Assembly: GCF_020509005.1 (NCBI RefSeq)
Contig: NC_063017.1
Location: 3,162,001-3,226,000 of the forward strand
Length of the DNA: 64,000 bases
Source: Fulvia fulva
Lineage: Eukaryota; Ascomycota; Dothideomycetes; Mycosphaerellales; Mycosphaerellaceae
Direction of reading: 5' to 3'
Both the position numbers and the translations under genes were made by a program. Under the pieces are notes generated by a model. The model worked only from the letters and a program-made list of their open reading frames with translations. It was not told where the DNA came from and searched no databases. Below, piece by piece: positions 46,813-59,400 of this stretch; the stretch's first letter is position 1; each line of letters starts with the position of its first letter.

Positions 46813-49800
46813 AAGTATTTATCGATACGGATTACACCTAGCCGAGGCGAGCGCTTATTGACGGAATCATCGATCTCTGCGCCAAAACACGACACATTCG
46901 AAAGCTCTTATCAAGGCCATTCCAACGATATAAAAAGCAGGCCACTGCCCCTAGGACTGAGGGAGTTCTACCCCATTCAATCTGGACAGCTTGAAGCTCT
47001 CTTCACCCTGTTTCTTCAGCTCTAAACGCCGCGGAGGTGCCTAGCTACATTAGGCAACTCCTAGGCAATGGCAGCCCAGGCTACGGTACTAACGGCGCCT
47101 ACGGCCCTACAGGCGAAGCCCCCCTAAGACAACTGGTAGCAACTTATAGAGGACGCAAAAAGCATAGAAACTAACGATCAGCTCCCTTACCGGTCTCTAC
47201 AGGTAATGATCACTCAGCTACGCACGGCGCTTGTACTGTCGTATCACCGAGGGCAACAAGAAATGAGGACGACGTCCTAGGCGATTAGTAAGGCCACCCG
47301 GAATCAACACCCCTATAGCTAGGCATCGGTCGCGGCATCGATACCAGGCCCCCGCCCAACGCACGATGCAGTTACGATCCGCATTGTAGCAAAGGAAGAC
47401 TAGGCCGAAGTTGCGAAGCTATCGAACAAGGAGCTCGCCTAACGAATTAACTAACTAGGGGTGGTCGCAGTGAACCAACAGTCTAACGGCACTCTACAGA
47501 TCTATACTAGCTCTGCTACTGCTAGGAGGCACCTAGAGGCACAGCCACAGTGGGCATCTAAGGTTGCGGCATCAGCGAAGGTCTTAACGAAACAATTCAC
47601 GATCCTAGTCCACGACATGCCTAAGGAGTTTGACCCAACCAACCAGGGTCACCTACGCGCTCTCTAAGAGGACAACCCGGTCACTCTTAACTCTCCAATC
47701 CAGAAGGCGACTTGGCTCCATAGGAAATGGCCAGAAGGCAAGAAGGCCTCGGCGCTAATAGTATAGCTATAAGACGCGAAAGCGGCGGATCTAGCGATAG
47801 AACAAGGCCTGGTCTGGCAATACAGCCTCAAGACAGTAGAAAAGCACTCCTCATCCTTTCGTGTCCTCCAATGCTTTAAATGCCAACAGTATGGACACCA
47901 AACCTACACGTGCATAAACAAGCAGGCCTGCTCGAACTGTGTAGGAGACCATATGTCTAGGGACTGTACATCGACTACGAGACGGTGCGCGAACTGTCCG
48001 GGGCACCACCTATCGTATAGTGCGGAATGCCCATAGCGGAAACTAGCGAAAAACAAGGCAATCACAAACAGAACCGTCGCCCTAAGATTCTACGGCAACC
48101 GTGAGGCTAGCCTACACCGGAACTAACTAGCGGCGGTCGGGCACAAGCGCCCTAGGGCCGAGAACGATATAAAGGATGCGCAGCCTAGGGCGTACGGGAG
48201 GCCACGTGCTCTGCTAGCTACGGCGAGGGAATCTAACTAGGCCCGGCTCCCCTTTAGTACACAGCCGATAGGCGTAGACCAGGACGCACAGGGCAGTAGG
48301 ACATAGGACGATACAGAGGAAATGATTGTCGATGCCGATGACTAGCCTCGACACGCTTAACATTATCCAGTATAACGTTAACTATAGCAAGGATATAGTC
48401 TAGAACCATTTCCTACACGAGGCGGACCCGCGCGTCCACCACGTCCTTGCAATCCAGGAGCTATAGATTAACCCGCACTATAAGAGACCAACGACCTGCA
48501 AGTCACTAGGCTACACGACATGCCTACGAGGCGACGGCAGACCCCGTACGTGCTTCTATGTCAGCAAGGACATACTAGAATCCGACTGGGAGGTAGTGTA
48601 CTACGTAGACGAAGAAGGCGGGGGCGATATTACCTCCCTCTACGTGGGTAGCACCTGGATACACAACCTATATATGCAACCGCCAGCCTCGAGGTCTAGC
48701 CGCGACCTAGGGGTCTACAGACACCTAGACAGTGCGCTTAAGAGACAAGGGTGCCACATCGTAGTAGGAGACTTCAACATACACCACCCTTCCTAGGAAA
48801 GCCTTATGCAGCCGCACCCTATAGCCGACGAAGTACTCGACTTGATAGCGAGCAACGCAATTGCCCTCAATACCCCGAAGGACCTGGGCACCTAGAAGAG
48901 AGGGGGACTCCAAGGCACGATCGACCTCTCCTGGATCTCAGATAGCCACTACCACACGGTAACCTACTATAGGATCGAACATGAACTCGAGGCGTCGTCA
49001 GACCACATGCCAGTCAGGACCTCTATTGCGACACAGATATAACGCACACTAGCGAGAACCCCTAAGCCAAACTAGGGAAAGGCCCACTGGGCCAACATCT
49101 AGGCGTACCTCGATGACTCTAAGAGGCTAGTCCAGATCGCGTAGCAGCAATATAACAGTAAAGACGAGATAGACGAAGCAGTCCAGGGGTTGATAGACGA
49201 AATAAGAAAAGCGACCTTACTTCACGTTCCGCTTGCCTAACCAACGACATAGTCCAAACCATACTGGACGCCGGAGTGCACTGCGGTAGTAAGAGAAGCA
49301 AGGAGAGCCCGCCGGGTGTGGACGAGCAGCTATAGCGAGGAGGCCTAGAACGTATACAGGGAGGCATACTAACAGAAGAAAGCTATAATACGGAGGGAGA
49401 AAGCAGTCGGCTAGAGGGCCACAGTGGAAGAAATCGCCGGCAAGCTAGAGAGGATGTGGAAGCTAGCGAAATGGGCCCGACAGGACCCTACACAGGGCCC
49501 CTCCTTCTCTATCCCAGCGCTACAATCGCCTAGTGGCCCGGTTAGCGACCCCGAGGCCAAGGCGCGTCTACTGGCTAGCAAGTTCTTCCCACCCCTAGTC
49601 GAGGCTGATCTAAGCGACATAAACAGCTCTACTCCCCTAGCCCCTAGTATCGCGGTCCAATAGGAGGTGTCCGAGGGAGAAGTTACCGCTGTGCTAAGGA
49701 AGTTGCCGGCGAAGAAAGCCCCGGGGCCGGATAGGATCCCAAACGAGCTACTAAAGAAGTGTAGAGATCAACTAGCCCTAGCAGTTGCAGCGATCTTTAA

Positions 49801-51830
49801 CGCCTACCTATAGACCGGATACCACCCGATAGCTTTTAAACAATCGACGACAGTGGTCCTACGCAAGCCGTAGAAGGAAGACTATACGCAGGTGAAGTCG
49901 TACCGCCCAATTGCGCTCCTTAACACTCTTGGGAAGGCGCTTGAGAAGCTGGTTGTAACGAGACTCTCCGAGGCGGTAGAGGAACACTCCCTACTCCCGG
50001 ACACCTAGATGGGTGCGCGCCCACAGCGATCGACGCTATCCGCGATGGAACTTATCACCTCTCAGGTAAAGGCCATCTGGTATAAGAATAGGGACAAGGT
50101 GGCTTCCTTACTTAGCCTAGACATATCGGGAGCCTTCGACTACGTGTCACACCCGCGGCTTCTCTACATCCTAAGGTCGAAAGGACTCCCTAAGTGGCTT
50201 GTTAACTTCGTACGGTCCTACCTCCAAAACCGCAGTACGTCGATCCTGGTCGGCCAGTACAGAAGCCTATTTCAAGCAGTCCACACTAGAATCCCGTAAG
50301 GCTTAACGCTAGCACCTATTCTGTTCCTCTTCTTTATAGCGACGCTGCTCCCAGCCCTAGAATCCCAGAACACCGCTGCGAGCGGCTTCGTAGACGACAC
50401 AAACATCCTAGCGTGGTCTTCCTCGACTAAGGAGAACTGTAGGCTACTAGAAGAGAAGCACAAGATCTGCGAGGACTAGGCTAGGAGGCACGGGGCTCGG
50501 TTTGCCCCAGAAAAGTACAATCTGATACACTTTACGCGCCGGCCACGGTTCCACAATATGCAAGCTTCTATCCAGATATAGGGGCACACGACTAACCCGG
50601 CAAATCAGCTCAGGATCCTCGGACTATAGGTGGACCCGGCGCTACGGTGGAGGAAGCACGTACAGGCAATATTACGGAAAGCTGAACAGAATATGGCATC
50701 ATGCCAGAGGCTCACTGCGTCCACATAGGGGGCGGACTTCCGGCAGTCACGACTTCTATATACGGCTATTGTACGGCCAGTCCTTACCTATAGTAGCCAA
50801 GTGTGGTCCTTAGGCGAGAGGGCCTGCCTATCGAAGGGACTCGTCGCGCCGCTAGCGAAGATCCAAAACCAATGCCTAAGGAAGGTCACCGGGGCATATA
50901 AGTCGACACTAACGAGGATGCTTGAGCACGAGACCGCTATACCGCCGATCGACCTATACATCCAGGGACTACGGACCTCCTACTTAGGCAAGTCGGCACA
51001 GTACCTAGTACAGAAGGTCATCGCCAGTGCAGTCGCAAGGGCCCGCGAATCAGTACTAGCGTATAAGGGCATTCGACCCGGAAACGAGCCGAACTACCGG
51101 GTAAGGGACGAACAGCTAGCAACACAATGGGAAGGTGAGAAATCGTTTGTAGAGCAACTATAGAAAGAGAGGTGGAACAACCAGGTTGTAGGGCATAGTG
51201 GACGCCCTTAGCCAGCGGGACAACCTAAGGAATGGTCAGCTACAAAATCCGCGGTCAAGCACCCCCCGAAGCTCATCCACTACCGCCTTACGAGGGCACA
51301 GAGTAGCATAGCAACCCAACTGCGAAGCGAACACATCGGCCTCCAGGGGTACCTATCATAGAGGAAGGTCCTAGGATACACGAATACTAGCTGCCCCTGC
51401 GGCTATCGCTCCCAGAACGTACGGCACGCACTCCTCGTCTGTCCGAGGTGGTCGCTAGGAAGGGGGGAGTGGATGGCAAAGGCGAGGAACCGGACGATTG
51501 GGGCACTTCTTAACAACGCTAAAGACCTACGGCGCATTACGAACTAGATACTAGAGAAGGGCTGGCTAGAACAGTACCGCCTAGTAGGAGCAGTGCAGGA
51601 AGAGAGGATACGACGCAGCGCGACGAGACCGGCTAGGAGCGGGGGCTAACGGGGTAGTGACATGGACTACGTACGTTCAGAGGGAAAGCTAATCTAGACA
51701 AGGAGTAGTCGGGGGCGGGAAGGGTTTTCACCTATTCGGGTTTCCCTTTGTACATAACAATAGATATATACCTGTATAGGCCGGATAGGGTCCTAGAACA
51801 GGGGAATGACAAATCTATCTATCTATCTAT
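46813..51830 (+). mobile_element. LINE 2, Tad1-like non-LTR retrotransposon, only partly RIP-mutated
   Basis: About 5.02 kb, flanked by AAGAACAGAAG (46802-46812 and 51831-51841), with a (ATCT)n tail. ORF1 (about 47060-48350) has CCHC knuckles with CFKCQQYGH, CSNCVGDH and CANCPGHH around 47870-48030. ORF2 has an endonuclease (VVGDFNIHHPS near 48765-48796), reverse transcriptase (about 49680-50560; SLLSLDISGAFDYV near 50107 and a GFVDDTNIL motif near 50390) and a C-terminal region to about 51650. Long open segments survive (for example 50009-50299 and 50801-51163) between single stops, mostly TAG. CpA and TpG are still frequent, in contrast with LINE 1. Confidence 0.86.
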
Positions 51831-52987
51831 AAGAACAGAAGGGGTTAATAGTCACTAGATTACTAACGAGCCTTTAACAATTTGAAAGCTACGTTTAGTA
51901 AAGCCGGTATACTCGTACATTATATACTAGGTAGGGAAATAGTAGTAGAGACAGATTCTTTAGATTTTATAAACGCCGGCGTACTTTCGTAGTATAACGA
52001 GAATGGTATACTACATCCTATAGCCTTCTACTCGAAGAAGTTAAGTCTATAGGAGTGTAATTATAAAATCTATAATAAGGAACTGTTAGCTATTATTAAG
52101 GCTTTTAAGGAATAGAGACCCGAGCTAGCCTACGAAGTAGATAATAAGGACTTATAGCTAGTCAAGATTTATACCGACTATAAGAACCTAGAATACTTTA
52201 TAAAGATAAAGTAGCCAAATCGGCGATAAGCGCGTTAGGCTAAGTTCTTATTATAGTTCAACTTTAAGATAATATACCGTCTAGGACTTTAAGGTATAAA
52301 GCTAGACAGCCTAACGAGACGTAGCTAGGACCTTCCGTAGGGGATAGACGACCCTCGGAACTAGCATTAGCATTAGACATTACTACATCCTAAGCAATTC
52401 CTTAAGATCGCCTTACTATAGGTAATAGTAGAAGATACGCCGGAAGAAGAGGAACTAGTATAGCTAAACCCTAAAGCTAAAGAGTTTATACCTATAGAGC
52501 GAGATGCGCCTACTAAATAACCGGCGACGCGTAAAAGTTAGCGGGAAGCCGAACTTAAGTATCGAATGTCGACGGCGTACGTAACTAATAACGAGCTTAA
52601 GACCGCGATTAAGGACCTATAGAAAGACCGTACTCCTATACTACTATAGAGAGCGAAGATTCACCTAGTATACTATAAAGTAGATAGCGACCTACTATAT
52701 ATTCGAAATCAATACGACGGCTAGAGCTTATAGGTACTAAATGACTAAGCCTTATAGACTAGGATAATCAAGATAAACTATAACGCTCTAGTAGTAGGCT
52801 ATCTAGGACGAGCTCGTACTTATAAACTCGTAGTACGTAAATTCTACTAGCCTAGATTAGCGAGATCCGTACGTAGATATACCGCGAATTGCCGTACCTA
52901 CCGTATAATAAAATCTCTATACTCCTAGCTACTAGGATTATTATAGCCACTTCCTATTCTAGATCGGCCTTAGAAACACATTATAGT

Positions 52988-53507
52988 TGTTATAGTCTCC
53001 CTATAGAGTGTATAGAAGGTAGGGACAGAAGAGCCTTAGAGTGCTTAGAAGTCGTTAAGAAGTGACAGTCTAGCTTAGTATATAAGCGCTAAGAATCATA
53101 TGCCCCGTAACATTTACTACGGGACCTAGCCCTCCAAATTCACCTCTCTACTAAACCTTAATAGATTCACTTCGGCTCGTAACTATATAACTTACGGCAC
53201 TCCCGCGAGCACCCGCGACTACGCTAGACCCTAGAAGAAGCACGCGGAAGACTCGGAACGTAGGGCAGGTTAGAATAAGGTTTTGAGTAAAGCTACTAAG
53301 CGCGGCTTTATACGGGTTAGCCCTATTAATACGGGGACACGTACTCGCGAGGGTCGCGTATAAATATCTAGTCTTCCCTAGGCCTCTCTTACTTTCTTCG
53401 TCTTTCGTTTTGTATAGTAATTATACTATACCCTTTTATATCTACACTTCGTACCTATATTCTCGCTTTTATCCTTATATCTTATAGGCTAGGCTCTCGC
53501 CCTAATA
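52988..53507 (+). repeat. Left LTR of copy D
   Basis: It is 520 bp, the same length as the LTRs of copy C, and aligns with them over its whole length. It starts TGTTATAG where C has TGTCATGG and ends CTAATA where C has CTGACA. Differences are transitions of the RIP type. Confidence 0.9.
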
Positions 53508-54699
53508 TTACGAAAGACTAATAAACCGTCAACTACTCGAGTTATCCTTATAGGTGACTACGCTACCGATAGAGGTGTTAACCTCGATAACTAAGACAAT
53601 CTATTCCACTTTAGTAAGTAGACTAACATCCCCTTCTCGAACGCCGCTACCTTCGGTGCCTAGGTAAACGCTAACCCCGATACCGCCTACGCTCTTATTA
53701 ACCGCACCGTCTCCTCTTTCTACGAGACCGCCTAGTAGGTCGAGCAAGTAAACAACTAAGTAACATACCTTTAAGGTATTATAAACACCTTCTAGAACCT
53801 CGTACCGTACGCTAATAATAACCGCCGCTAGTACTTCTCTAAGAAGGTTAACGACCTAGACGAGTTCGACGGTAATAAGAGCAAGTTTAAGGCATTTAAG
53901 ACATAGCTTACTATTAAGCTATTAGCTAATACCGACCACTTTCCGTAAGAGAAGGACAAGGTTACGTACGTCTTCTCCCTCCTTCGGGGAGACGCCGCGG
54001 CTTAGGTATAATACTATATCGATAACGCTACGTAGACTATCGGCTACCCGGACGTCCTTACCTTAATATAGGACCTCCGTACTGCCTTTAGTGATCTAGA
54101 CCGTAGAGCCACCGCCTAGAACGCTATCTATAACCTCCTCTAGAAGAACAAGAGCTTCGTAGAGTACCTCGCGGCCTTTAACCGCGATATCGGGTTCACC
54201 GGCTATAACGAAGAGACTAAGAAGAGTACTCTCCGCCGTAGCTTATTAGTAGAGCTTCTTCGAGCCCTCGAGGATAAGGACGTCGGTACTATAAGCTTCC
54301 GTAAGCTCGTCGAGACCTACTAGCGCCTCGACTCTAATATAAAATATACCGCCTCTCTCCTCGCTTCCCGTTCTTAAGGTCGTTAGCCTCGTAGTCCCGG
54401 AAGCCACTTCGCTACTCTACTAGGCGCCGCCGCTCCTACGGCTCTCCCTCCCGTCTCTATAGGTAACGCTATAGATCTTAGCGCTAGTACCGCCGTCTCT
54501 TAAGTCTAGGGCCTCGTTAACGGTAAGCTTACTCCCGAAGAGAAGCTTCGCCGTCGCTAGGCCGGACTCTATACCTACTACGGCGGTCTAGGCTATATCG
54601 TAGCTAACTGTCCGTAGCTCGCTACCCGTAACGCCCGTAACCCGGTTTACGGCGCTATCGGCGCTATCGAGCCTACTCCTACTACTCCCGCTAAGTAGG
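53508..54699 (+). pseudogene. Gag of copy D, destroyed by RIP
   Basis: This corresponds to 55220-56412 of copy C. The start codon has become ATA, and many Gln and Trp codons have become TAG or TAA. The CCHC knuckle region (about 54570-54620) has lost cysteines (Cys to Tyr through TG to TA). It cannot be expressed. Confidence 0.88.
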
Positions 54700-55219
54700 T
54701 GTCATGGTCTCCCCACAGAGTGTACAGAAGGTGGGGACAGAAGAGCCTCAGAGTGCTCAGAAGTCGTCAAGAAGTGACAGTCCAGCTTGGTGTGTGAGCG
54801 CCAAGAATCACATGCCCCGCAACATTCGCTACGGGACCCAGCCCTCCAAATTCACCCCTCTACCAAACCTTGACAGATTCACTTCGGCTCGTGACTGTGT
54901 GACTCACGGCACTCCCGCGAGCACCCGCGACTGCGCTGGACCCTGGAAGAAGCACGTGGAAGACTCGGAACGTAGGGCAGGTTGGAATAAGGTTTTGAGC
55001 AAAGCTGCTGAGCGCGGCTTCGCACGGGTTAGCCCTGTTGATGCGGGGACACGCACTCGCGAGGGTCGCGTATAAATATCTGGCCTTCCCCAGGCCTCTC
55101 TTGCTTTCTTCGTCTTTTGTTTTGTGTAGCAATCATACCATACCCTTTTGCATCTGCACTTCGCACCTGCATTCTCGCTTTCACCCTTGCATCTCACAGG
55201 CCAGGCTCTCGCCCTGACA
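54700..55219 (+). repeat. 5' LTR of copy C
   Basis: It starts TGTCATGGTC and ends CGCCCTGACA. A TATAAATA box at 55071-55078 would drive transcription. The first 376 bases are open in one frame because they are also the 3' end of pol in the other LTR. Confidence 0.95.
55071..55078 (+). promoter_or_regulatory. TATA box of the 5' LTR
   Basis: A perfect TATAAATA is preceded by a GC-rich stretch (cgcgagggtcgcg). The R region would start shortly downstream. The copy in the 3' LTR is at 60842-60849. Confidence 0.7.
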
Positions 55220-55261
55220 TCACAAAAGACCAACAAACCGTCAACCACTCGAGTCATCCTC

Positions 55262-56422
55262 ATGGGTGACCACGCCACCGATAGAGGTGTCAACCTCGAC
55301 AACCAAGACACTCCATTCCACTTCAGTGAGTGGACTGACATCCCCTTCTCGAACGCCGCTGCCTTCGGTGCCTGGGCAAACGCCAACCCCGACACCGCCT
55401 ACGCTCTCATCAACCGCACCGTCTCCTCTTTCCGCGAGACCGCCCAGCAGGTCGAGCAAGCAAACAACCAAGCAACATACCTTCAAGGTATTGTGAACAC
55501 CTTCCAGAACCTCGCCCCGCACGCCGACGACAACCGCCGCCAGCACTTCTCCAAGAAGGTCAACGACCCAGACGAGTTCGACGGCAACAAGAGCAAGTTT
55601 GAGGCATTTGAGACACAGCTCACCATCAAGCTGTTGGCTAATGCCGACCACTTTCCGCAAGAGAAGGACAAAGTCACGTACGTCTTCTCCCTCCTTCGGG
55701 GAGACGCCGCGGCTCAGGTACAACACTACATCGACAACGCCACGCAGACTATCGGCTGCCCGGACGTCCTCACCTTGATGCAGGACCTCCGTGCTGCCTT
55801 TGGTGATCCAGACCGTAGAGCCACCGCCCAGAACGCCATCCACAACCTCCTCCAGAAGAACAAGAGCTTCGCCGAGTACCTCGCGGCCTTCAACCGCGAC
55901 ATCGGGTTCACCGGCTACAACGAAGAGACCAAGAAGAGCACTCTCCGCCGTGGTTTGTCAGCAGAGCTTCTTCGAGCCCTCGAGGACAAGGACGTCGGTG
56001 CTATGAGCTTCCGTGAGCTCGTCGAGACCTGCCAGCGCCTCGACTCCAACATGAAACACACCGCCTCTCTCCTCGCTTCCCGTTCTCAAGGTCGTCAGCC
56101 TCGTGGTCCCGGAAGCCACTTCGCTGCTCCACTAGGCGCCGCCGCTCCTACGGCTCTCCCTCCCGTCTCTGTAGGTGACGCTATGGATCTCAGCGCTGGT
56201 GCCGCCGTCCCTCGAGTCCAGGGCCTCGTCAACGGTAAGCTCACTCCCGAAGAGAAGCTTCGCCGTCGCCAGGCCGGACTCTGCACCTACTGCGGCGGTC
56301 CAGGCCACATCGCAGCCAACTGTCCGCAGCTCGCTGCCCGTAACGCCCGCAACCCGGTTCGCGGCGCTGTCGGCGCTATCGAGCCTGCTCCTGCTGCTCC
56401 CGCTGAGCAGGAAAAAGCCTAG
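55262..56422 (+). CDS. Gag of copy C
   Basis: 386 aa from the ATG at 55262, 43 bases after the 5' LTR. The central region (about 90-270) has the retrotransposon capsid pattern (FEAFETQLTIKLLAN, YVFSLLRGDAAAQV, FGDPDRRATAQNAIHNLL, FAEYLAAFNRDI). A Pro/Ala-rich linker leads to a CCHC knuckle, CTYCGGPGHIAANC, at 341-354, which would bind the RNA genome. The frame ends ..GAG CAG GAA AAA GCC TAG. Gag assembles the particle in the cytoplasm. An in-frame, non-ATG extension upstream into the LTR is not needed. Confidence 0.93.
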   Translation: MGDHATDRGVNLDNQDTPFHFSEWTDIPFSNAAAFGAWANANPDTAYALINRTVSSFRETAQQVEQANNQATYLQGIVNTFQNLAPHADDNRRQHFSKKVNDPDEFDGNKSKFEAFETQLTIKLLANADHFPQEKDKVTYVFSLLRGDAAAQVQHYIDNATQTIGCPDVLTLMQDLRAAFGDPDRRATAQNAIHNLLQKNKSFAEYLAAFNRDIGFTGYNEETKKSTLRRGLSAELLRALEDKDVGAMSFRELVETCQRLDSNMKHTASLLASRSQGRQPRGPGSHFAAPLGAAAPTALPPVSVGDAMDLSAGAAVPRVQGLVNGKLTPEEKLRRRQAGLCTYCGGPGHIAANCPQLAARNARNPVRGAVGAIEPAPAAPAEQEKA

Positions 56423-59400
56423 GTCTTCCTCATCGACGCGATGAAGACCAAGAACAACGTTTACCGAAAGTGAAGAGAGGAAAGAAGTTGAGGATCAATA
56501 CAGCACAGCTAGACCTGTACGACGAGACGGGCAAGGACCACGCTTGCAAACCGTTCGTCACGAATGTAAATATCGGCTCAAAGAAACTCTCTTCTTCCAA
56601 TCTCACTCTCATGGACACTGGCGCACTAGGCGAGTCTTTTATGGACTATAAACTCGCGACCTCTCTCAACCTCGAACCCCAGGAACTGAAGTACCCTCGC
56701 ACCCTTGAACTCTTTGACGGCACGGAGACTACCACTGGTAAGATTACTCATGTTGTACACACGTCAATCACCCTCGGAGGCAAGCGTATGTCGATCACCA
56801 GCTTCCTTACGTCCCTACCGCATCAGAAGTTTATCCTCGGCCTCCCCTGGTTCAGACGACACCGACCTATCATCGACTGGACTTCCCTTACTGTCAGCTT
56901 CCCTCCAGAAGTTCCTCCGGCACCTCCGCCTTCTCCGCCGCCTCAGCGCGGTCCTGAGTATACCAAGATCTTCCAGGTGAACGCCGCTGCCTTCACCACT
57001 GCTGCTAAGCAGCCCAAAGCTCAAGTCTTCGCCGCCTCTCTCCGCGATATCGACATCGCCCTCGAGAAGCTCGACAAGAAGCGTACACCTACCGACCCTG
57101 CTACGAAGGTCCCTCCTTGGGCACACCACATCCTCCACGTATTCGATGCTAAAGCCGCAGACGAGCTGCCTCCTCATCGCCCTCACGACCACAAGATTGA
57201 GCTAGAAGAAGGTGCAGAGACACCGTTCGGACCGTTATATTCCATGTCCCGAGAAGAGCTTATCGTCCTCAAGAGATACCTCGAAGAGAACCTAAAGAAG
57301 GGGTTCATTCGAGCGAGCCGTTCCAGCGCTGGCAGTCCCGTCATGTTCGTCAAGAAGCCCGGCGGTGGTCTACGCTTCTGCGTAGACTACCGAGGCTTGA
57401 ACGCTGTTACAAAGAAGAACCGCTACCCAATACCGTTGATTCAGGAGACGCTCGAGCGCCTCTCTAAGGCCAAGTACTTCACCAAGCTCGATGTCATCGC
57501 TGCGTTCAACAAGTTACGAATGGCAGAAGGACACGAGTATCTCACAGCCTTCCGTACTCGCTACGGGCTGTTCGAGTCGCTCGTTATGCCCTTCGGCGTT
57601 TGTAACGGGCCTAGTACCTTCCAGAACTTCATTAACGACATCCTTCAGGAGTTCCTCGATCAGTTCTGCACTGCCTACATCGACGACATCCTAGTCTATA
57701 GCGAGACCAAGGAGGAGCACCGCGAGCACGTCTGTAAGGTCCTTCAGAAGCTCGCAGACGCCGGCTTGCAGCTCGACATCGACAAGTGCGAGTTTGAGAA
57801 GACCGAAGTCAAGTTCCTTGGTTTGATCATTACCGCAGACGGCATCAAGATGGACCAAGAGAAGATCGACGCTATCGTCGAATGGGATGCTCCTACGAAC
57901 GTCAAAGAGGTCCAGGGTTTCCTAGGCTTTGCCAACTTCTACCGCCGCTTCATCCACGCATTTTCGGGCGTGGTACGCCCTTTGACGAAGCTCACGCGCA
58001 AGGGTGAGAAGTTCGCCTGGACCGACGAATGCCAGGAGGCTTTTGACTTGCTCAAAGCGAAGTTTGTTGAGAACCCGCTTCTACGGCACTTCGATTTCGA
58101 ACTGGAGACCCGTGTAGAGACCGACGCATCCGACGGCGTGGTGGGCGGTGTCCTGCTACAACGCCGCTCGCCTGAATCCCCCTGGTTACCTGTCGCCTTC
58201 CTCTCCAAGAAGATGACCGCCACGGAGTGTAACTACGAGATCTACGACAAGGAGCTTCTCGCCATCGTCAAAGCTTTCGAAGAGTGGCGCCCCGAGCTCG
58301 AAGGCTCTGCTATGCCCGTCCAAGTAAGCTCCGACCATAAGAACCTCGTCTACTTTATGAAGAGCAAGCTGCTCAATCGTCGCCAGGCCCGCTGGAGCGA
58401 GTTCCTCTCCCGGTTCAACTTCGTGATCTCGTACACGCCCGGCAAGGCCAACTCGATGGCCGACGCCCTTACCCGCCGCCCTGGTGACTCTCCAGTTGAT
58501 CGAAGAGGGGGCCGGCAAATCGCAGGGCAACAAGTCATCAAAGAGCACAACCTCTCTTCCGAGCTTCGAGAGTACCTATCGAATGGCCAGCCTACGCTCG
58601 CCGCTTCCTTTGCTACTCTCGTGCTCGCTCCTGCCTACCTTGACGAGAGTGACGATGAATCCGAGCCTGAAGAATACGCCTCGGACGCTGAGGACTTGAA
58701 CGACGATGAAGAGGGCTCAGTAACGACCGACGGCTCATCCGAATCAGACTTTGAGGGGTTTGATAATGAGGAGCAGCCCGAAGGCATCATGGCACGAGTA
58801 CGAACAGCGTACGATGCCGACATAGACGCCCAAGAGTTAGTTCAGGCCCTTGAATCTGGCGCGAGGACATTCCCGGGCTTCTCGCTGTCCGAGTGCGAGC
58901 TCCAGGAAGGTGTCGTCTACTTCCGTAAGAAGCTTTACGTACCGCAGCCCGAAGGCTCTAATATCCGAGCTGAGATTCTTCAAATCATCCACGACTCCGC
59001 CTCTGGGGGTCACCCAGGCGTAGCCAAGACCCACAAGCTCCTCGCTAGGTATTACTGGTGGCCGCATTCCTGGAAGGACGTCCGCCGCTACGTGCTGAAC
59101 TGCGCTGCTTGCCGAAGAGCCAAAGCTAACCGCCACCGTCCCCACGGTCTCTTGCACCCTCTCCCGGCTCCTGATCGTCCGTGGAAGCACATCACTATGG
59201 ACTTTATCACCGATCTTCCTCACGGCAAGACCTTCAGCGGCGTGAAAGCAAAGGCCCTTCTAGTGATCGTGGACCGTCACTCCAAGGACCGGTACATGAT
59301 CCCGTGCTGGAGCATGACCGCAAAGGAGACTGCTCGCTTGTTCTACGAATTCGTCTGGCGCTTTCAAGGCCTCCCGGATAGCATCACCTCTGACAGAGGC

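Larger units (their letters stand above)
37391..52987 (+). mobile_element. Ty3/Gypsy retrotransposon copy B, RIP-mutated, interrupted by two LINEs
   Basis: The 5' LTR begins at about 37391. A gag remnant (about 37900-39850) has a helical N-terminal part, a capsid-like stretch (YSKLRA-type) and a zinc-knuckle remnant near 39650. Protease and reverse transcriptase follow at 45382-46812, with YLDNVLIFS near 46470. RNase H and the start of integrase are at 51842-52987. All are full of stops. It is the same family as copy A, as the protease regions near 37250 (reverse) and 45390 match. LINEs sit at 40224-45381 and 46813-51830, and the chromovirus copy D cuts the integrase at 52988. The rest lies beyond the window. 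Confidence 0.8.
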
